A stretch of DNA of 64,000 nucleotides from Apostichopus japonicus (taxonomy: Eukaryota; Echinodermata; Holothuroidea; Aspidochirotida; Stichopodidae), in the NCBI RefSeq assembly GCF_037975245.1, contig NC_092562.1, positions 29,401,554 to 29,465,553 on the forward strand, in the 5' to 3' direction. The notes under the pieces are model-generated. The model was given only the letters and a program-made list of their open reading frames with translations. It searched no databases and had not been told where the DNA came from. Below are positions 60,101 to 64,000 of the stretch, in pieces. A program made the translations under genes and the position numbers. The stretch's first letter is position 1, and every line of letters begins with the position of its first letter.

Positions 60101-61265
60101 ATAATCTGCTTGATCCTTTGGTTGTATATATGGAATTCTAAGTGTAAACAATGTCATCTCTGTGTTATATAATCTGCTTGATCCTTTGGTTGTATATATG
60201 GGCTTCTAAGTGTTAACAATGTCATCTCTGTGTTATATAATCTGCTTGATCCTTTGGTTGTATATATAGTCTTCTAAGTATTAACAATGTCATCTCTGTG
60301 TTATATAATCTGCTTGATCCTTTGGTTGTATATATAGTCTTCTAAGTATTAACAATGTCATCTCTGTGTTATATAATCTGCTTGATCCTTTGGTTGTATA
60401 TATGGGCTTCTAAGTGTTAACAATGTCATCTCTGTGTTATATAATCTGCTTGATCCTTTGGTTGTATATATGGGCTTCTAAGTGTTAACAATGTCATCTC
60501 TGTGTTATATAATCTGCTTGATCCTTTGGTTGTATATATGGGCTTCTAAGTGTTAACAATGTCATCTCTGTGTTATATAATCTGCTTGATCCTTTGGTTG
60601 TATATATAGTCTTCTAAGTATTAACAATGTCATCTCTGTGTTACATAATCTGCTTGATCATTTGGTTGTATATATGGGCTTCTAATGTCATCTCTGTTTC
60701 ATACTCACACTCAGCATCTGCTTTCCGCATCTTCTCATCTTCCTCTGACAGGTATAACTGCAGATTTCTTAAAACCTGGAATAAAATACGACAAGGTCTC
60801 ATTTACTCTGTGCCAGGAGATTTTAAAATGCTAATGAGCTGAATTTTTGAAAGGCAAAGCTTAAATCAGAAGGACACTTAAGCTGTGACCCTGACCAAGT
60901 GATAACTATATTCATATAATTGTCCATACTATTGTCAGTGGAGGGACTGTAGGTTAGCCTTTATCTATGGTACCTCCCAATCCTTTACCCCACCCCTCAA
61001 CATACCCTTCACTCATAAAGAGCAAATGAATGATACAATTAATGAATATTCATATAATTGTCCATACCATCGTCAGCAGAGGGACTGTAGGTTCCTCCTC
61101 TTCCAAGATGTCACAATACAAAGCCTTTATCTCTGGTGTCAGCTGAAAGTCTGCGTATCTGTTACATAGGAATCCGATGCCATTCAGGGCTTTGAGTTTG
61201 ATGTCCTGGTCTTCATGGCCGCAGAAATATAACAAAACATCTAGAACTCTCGCACTCACAAGTAC
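51170..61265 (-). CDS. NIPBL: NIPBL/Scc2 cohesin loader, C-terminal part (3' exons)
   Basis: Ten exons in coding order: 61068-61265, 60709-60775, 58561-58615, 57792-57927, 56824-56931, 55425-55628, 54351-54497, 54036-54123, 53373-53662, 51992-52372, plus a last one at 51170-51289. All boundaries are GT/AG and all phases fit, giving about 597 residues. The HEAT-repeat region matches NIPBL: LEDLKEMGDV-like TEDLKEMGDVQSGMSSSV, CVPYLVAMGADSEAAIRVKA, DSRYPGFIQ, SSLCSHLYSLIRANRSHRRA, FVADNLSAFSYQ, LFIMHQIEIIVSVNGGNLLQ. An acidic linker, LVLLVLKQHLKELYGF and FKQLMELMDPADSDEE follow. The tail is Lys/Arg-rich (KSRKKKRKRISF), probably a nuclear signal. NIPBL with MAU2 loads cohesin onto chromatin and drives loop extrusion (family knowledge). 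The gene starts beyond the right edge. Introns hold minisatellites, a SINE and a LINE fragment. Confidence 0.95.
52511..53178. repeat. 37-bp minisatellite, about 18 copies, in a NIPBL intron
   Basis: Unit ATAATTCTAAGAAAATTACC plus AGTAGCCTATATTATTT. It fills most of the intron between the exons ending at 52372 and starting at 53373. Confidence 0.95.
54660..54790. repeat. AT-rich simple sequence in a NIPBL intron
   Basis: Repeated ATAATATATTAATAATAT blocks. Confidence 0.7.
56038..56391. repeat. 45-bp minisatellite, about 8 copies, in a NIPBL intron
   Basis: Unit GATTTTAGTCTGGGAGAGTT plus TAGCAGTCCTGGTAAATTACTAAGT, with a truncated first copy. Confidence 0.94.
56562..56612. repeat. 13-bp tandem repeat, four copies
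   Basis: Copies of AAGGGTCAGCTGA with small changes, in the same intron as the 45-bp array. Confidence 0.75.
57502..57770 (+). mobile_element. tRNA-derived SINE in a NIPBL intron
   Basis: Starts with a tRNA-like head: A box TAGCCTAGTGGTTAACGCC and B box CCCCGGTTCGATTCCC. A body of about 150 bp follows, with a tail of CATA repeats. It lies antisense to NIPBL. Confidence 0.78.
58035..58345 (+). mobile_element. LINE 3'-end fragment with the C-terminus of its ORF2
   Basis: An open stretch to 58288 reads FALFANSSCTRGHCLKL, then HNFFSNRVVKEWNGSHEKVV and SSVNGFKNALDKHL. This is the familiar C-terminal pattern of LINE reverse transcriptases (N-FF-x-R-V-V-x-x-W-N, later F-K-N-x-L-D). A 3' UTR with AGGGTCCTTGATGGGGACTT and a TAAACTAAACTA tail follows. 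It is 5'-truncated, so dead on arrival. It is antisense inside a NIPBL intron. The 17.7-kb fragment is the same family. Confidence 0.82.
58935..60694. repeat. 68-bp minisatellite, about 26 copies, in a NIPBL intron
   Basis: Unit TGTCATCTCTGTGTTATATA plus ATCTGCTTGATCCTTTGGTT plus GTATATATGGGCTTCTAAGTGTTAACAA. Exact 68-base spacing at 58993, 59061, 59129 and 59197. Two sub-variants (AGTCTTCTAAGTATT and GGGCTTCTAAGTGTT) alternate in blocks. A final partial copy reaches the splice donor of the exon at 60709. Confidence 0.96.
60908..60955 (-). pseudogene. Partial duplicate of a NIPBL exon end with its splice donor
   Basis: 48 bp that match 61046-61093 at about 44 positions, i.e. the last 26 bases of the 61068-61265 exon with its donor and adjoining intron. 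The GTATGG donor has become GTATGG-like with changes around it (CATACT versus CATACC). It lies within the downstream intron. Confidence 0.75.
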
Positions 61266-64000
61266 CTGATGATCAGAGAAACAGCATCAAAAGTCACTGA
61301 AAATCCAATGTGAGGATGGAATCATCTGGGTTTCAAATCTGTTTTGTGCTATGTAATAAAAATAATATTCTCACATCCATTCTGCCATCACCCATCCCAC
61401 TACCTGCCCCTAAAATCCACATATTTAACAGCTGAACCAGTCAAACCTAGAAATCATTGCTAACATTCTAGTAAGTATTCAAATAAACAAAACATGAGTA
61501 AATGAATAGCCTGCTGCAAAGCTTCAGATAAATTTTCGTTTTTCACTTACAATATTCTTTCAACTACACAAAAACAAAGGTAAAGGTACTGTTAGTCATC
61601 CAACACAGCCTGGAGTATAACACATTCAGTTAAAATAGTCCCTGATCAGATGATGTAATACTATAAGATGCTTTGAAAATAAGACCAATTAGTGACACCA
61701 AATGACATAGACAGTACAGGAAAGATTAATCAAGATAGTAAAATACTACAGTCATTTAATATCATTGTAGCAGTACACTGTACAGAATATACACACATGT
61801 ATAGATCTACAGTACTGATTTCGCTTAACTCCCGTTAAAATTCGTTAAAAGGAAAATAACCGAATTTCCACGTTTTGTCATCGAAATTCCCCGATTTTTA
61901 TCGAAATTCCACGAATTTTAACGATTGGTTATTTCGGTCATTTCCTTCGTGGAATTTTCAACGATACGTTGAAATTCTTTTTTAAACGAAATAGAAGGTC
62001 AATGTGTGGTTACGAGAAACGTCGGAAAACGAGCAACTTCGTTTATTAGTATTGATTAGACTTTGGAACAGTCGTTTGAAGGCAGGAATTTTCTCAAGAA
62101 CATTCCTGTACTTACTGAGTAGTGACACTCAAAGAAACATGTAGTGAAACTGACGGGGGACGTTTTCTAACTGTGAACCCCAAACACAGTGACATAAGTC
62201 TTAACTTCGCCAGGACGTAAGAGCAGTTGCGTCAAAGCTATGTACCACGAGGCACCCTTCCAGATAAATTATGAGTGCTGTTTAACCATTTAAATAACAA
62301 TGAATGGACATATAAACTTGGTTTACTTGCAGATTACGAAAAATAGTTATTTTTTTGAGATGTAAATTTGGTTTTTTATTAGAGTTGGAGTATGAAACTT
62401 TGTTTCTGAGCGAAAACATGTAACTTGAAGCAAAATAAAGATGCCCCGCCCATTCTGCGAGGACGCTTCCATTTTTCGAAAAGGCGTTTTCTCTTTTTGT
62501 TTTTTTTTATTTTGTTTACTTTTAAACATGAAAATTATTTTAAAATATGTAAAGAACTTAGTAATGTACTGCAAACTATCTATAAAAACAAAAAAACGAT
62601 GTTTTAGGCATGAATAATGGGTTTAATATAACTAAAGTAGTAGGCCAATAGTCATGAGCTCATGATGATAGTGTCGTCAATTCGTTTTCTCAGTTTTTAT
62701 TTGCGACATATCACCCGTGTACATCGATCAATGGCATGGTGAAAACCCCGTGTGAAAATATGTTGACCCCAAAAGACGCAAATGGCCGTTCTAGAAAGTA
62801 CCGTCATAACATTAACAACACAAGGCCAGTTTGCTCTCTCAGGTCCGCACGTGTACAGCCATTTTTTCACACATGATATTATGCTGTGCATGCATTGCGG
62901 GCGCGATTGCGGCAAACATAAAAGAAAATGAATGAAAATGAAAAACTTACGATATTTTTTCACAAATATTGATGCTTAGATAAGTGCTTCCTCACAATCA
63001 ACGAGCCGCCCTAAAATTCGCTCCGCTTACGGAAAAACTTCTATATATATAACAAATGGAAAAACCCGAGTTTTTACACACATAATTCCAACTGACATTG
63101 GTCACAGAACATAAGTAGGTCATTGACATTCGAACTTGGCAACTTGCCCAAGTTCATCGCACCATGGGAACGACACAACACATTGAACATGATGTTATAT
63201 TCTCCCGCCATCTGGACGCCGAGTGTAATATGCAAATTATGAATGGTACTGCGCAGCGTGGTTAAATCTTAACCTATTGCGACACAAATTTTTGGAAGCT
63301 GTTGTTTGAAGTAACTTTTGTATCAAATGTAAGGTACTGTATCATGTATGTGACCAGGGGCGTAGCGAAGGGGTTTTTGTTGTTGGGGAGGTGTGGAGAA
63401 TTTGATTTGCCGACGGATCTGGAAGTGGTGACTGAAATGGGGGAGGGGTCTAAGGGGAGGGGGTGTCCCCCTCCCCTTTTGGAAAATTTTTAGTTTTGAA
63501 ACGTCCTTAGATGCCATCTGGTGTATACTTTAAGTCAAATTTGATTTGCCGACGGATCTGGAAGTGGTGACTGAAATGGGGGAGGGGTCTAAGGGGAGGG
63601 GGTCTCCCCCTCCCCTTTGGAAATTTTTTAGTTTTGAAACGTCCTTAAATGCAATCTGGTGCATATTTTAAGTCAAATTTGACTTGCCGACGGATCTGGA
63701 AGTGGTGACTGAAATGGGGGAGGGGTCTAAGGGGAGGGGGACGGCGGGAAACGGCGTTTAAACGTTTAACCGACCGGCAGGGGATACGGTGAAACGGTTA
63801 GCGAAATATCTGATAGGTCACACCCTTATTTAAACACACACAACAAAACGCCCTTATTCAATGAAAATATACTGAAAACCATATCGCAAAAACACAAAAT
63901 CGCTTATAACTCGAAAACGGAAGGAGACATGGACTTTTGTCGGCTGTATAGGGATTTCCTAAACCGAATTTTGATGCGCTCTATCCACCTGTGTCATTTA
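61266..64000. other. NIPBL intron (or upstream gene body) to the window edge
   Basis: No further NIPBL exon was found. 61840-61990 is rich in short partly self-complementary blocks (AAATTCCACGAATTTTAACG and similar). The remainder is AT-rich non-coding sequence, with a transposon-like repeat at 63354-63740. Confidence 0.4.
63354..63740. repeat. 139-bp tandem repeat next to a hAT-like end, 2.5 copies
   Basis: Starts with CAGGGGCGTAGCGAAGGGG, a terminus like those of the hAT elements at 42-44 kb. About 139-bp units follow, marked by GCCGACGGATCTGGAAGTGG at roughly 63409, 63548 and 63686. The third unit breaks off in GGGAGGGGGACGGCGGG. The right end and target duplication lie outside the window or were lost. 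Confidence 0.7.

Noticed and set aside
1-64000. Endogenous retrovirus, LTR or Polinton remains
   Set aside because: No paired long terminal repeats, gag/pol-like or capsid-like frames could be recognised anywhere in the window.

Overview
This is an animal nuclear sequence. Genes have introns with GT/AG boundaries, the non-coding DNA is AT-rich, and there are LINE, SINE and hAT relics and many minisatellites. The protein set (ELOF1, CZIB, NIPBL, an SLC35G-type transporter, a YqaJ nuclease and an intronless LRAT-like membrane protein) plus the dispersed palindrome TAGGCCTA suggests a marine invertebrate deuterostome. An echinoderm such as a sea cucumber is my best guess, but that assignment is an inference. 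No bacterial, CRISPR or viral genes are visible.

Layout. An intronless SLC35G-like transporter lies at 806-1783 (+). A 54-bp minisatellite fills 3295-5552. Twenty bases beyond it starts a 1.9-kb DNA element with terminal inverted repeats (5573-7474), flanked by the dinucleotide AT and carrying an intact YqaJ-fold nuclease gene (5654-6427). The conserved pair CZIB (-, six exons resolved over 8056-15081) and ELOF1 (+, three exons over 18442-20539) is divergent around a probable shared promoter region. A 2.9-kb array of 41- and 49-bp units with an exact 213-bp higher-order period occupies 22688-25556. Next comes a hAT-type element with a second hAT-type element inside it (26947-28037 and 27321-27727, each with a perfect 8-bp target duplication). 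A single-exon LRAT-like gene (31968-33056, -) has Ser where the family has its catalytic Cys.

From 33 to 50 kb I see almost no genes. This stretch holds a second copy of a TTAA-type MITE, a tRNA-derived SINE, a second nested hAT pair (42436-44443 with 42761-43652 inside), a hammerhead-like motif and a 34-bp minisatellite. From 61265 down to about 50361 (-) lies the 3' part of the cohesin loader gene NIPBL, eleven consecutive exons giving about 597 residues. Its 5' part lies beyond the right edge. Its introns and 3' region carry four minisatellites (30, 37, 45 and 68 bp), a SINE, a LINE 3' end and a possible alternative last exon.

The genes do not form a pathway. The notable features are the tandem repeats that press against functional boundaries (a stop codon, a splice donor, a transposon end) and the nested DNA transposons that can be read from their target duplications.
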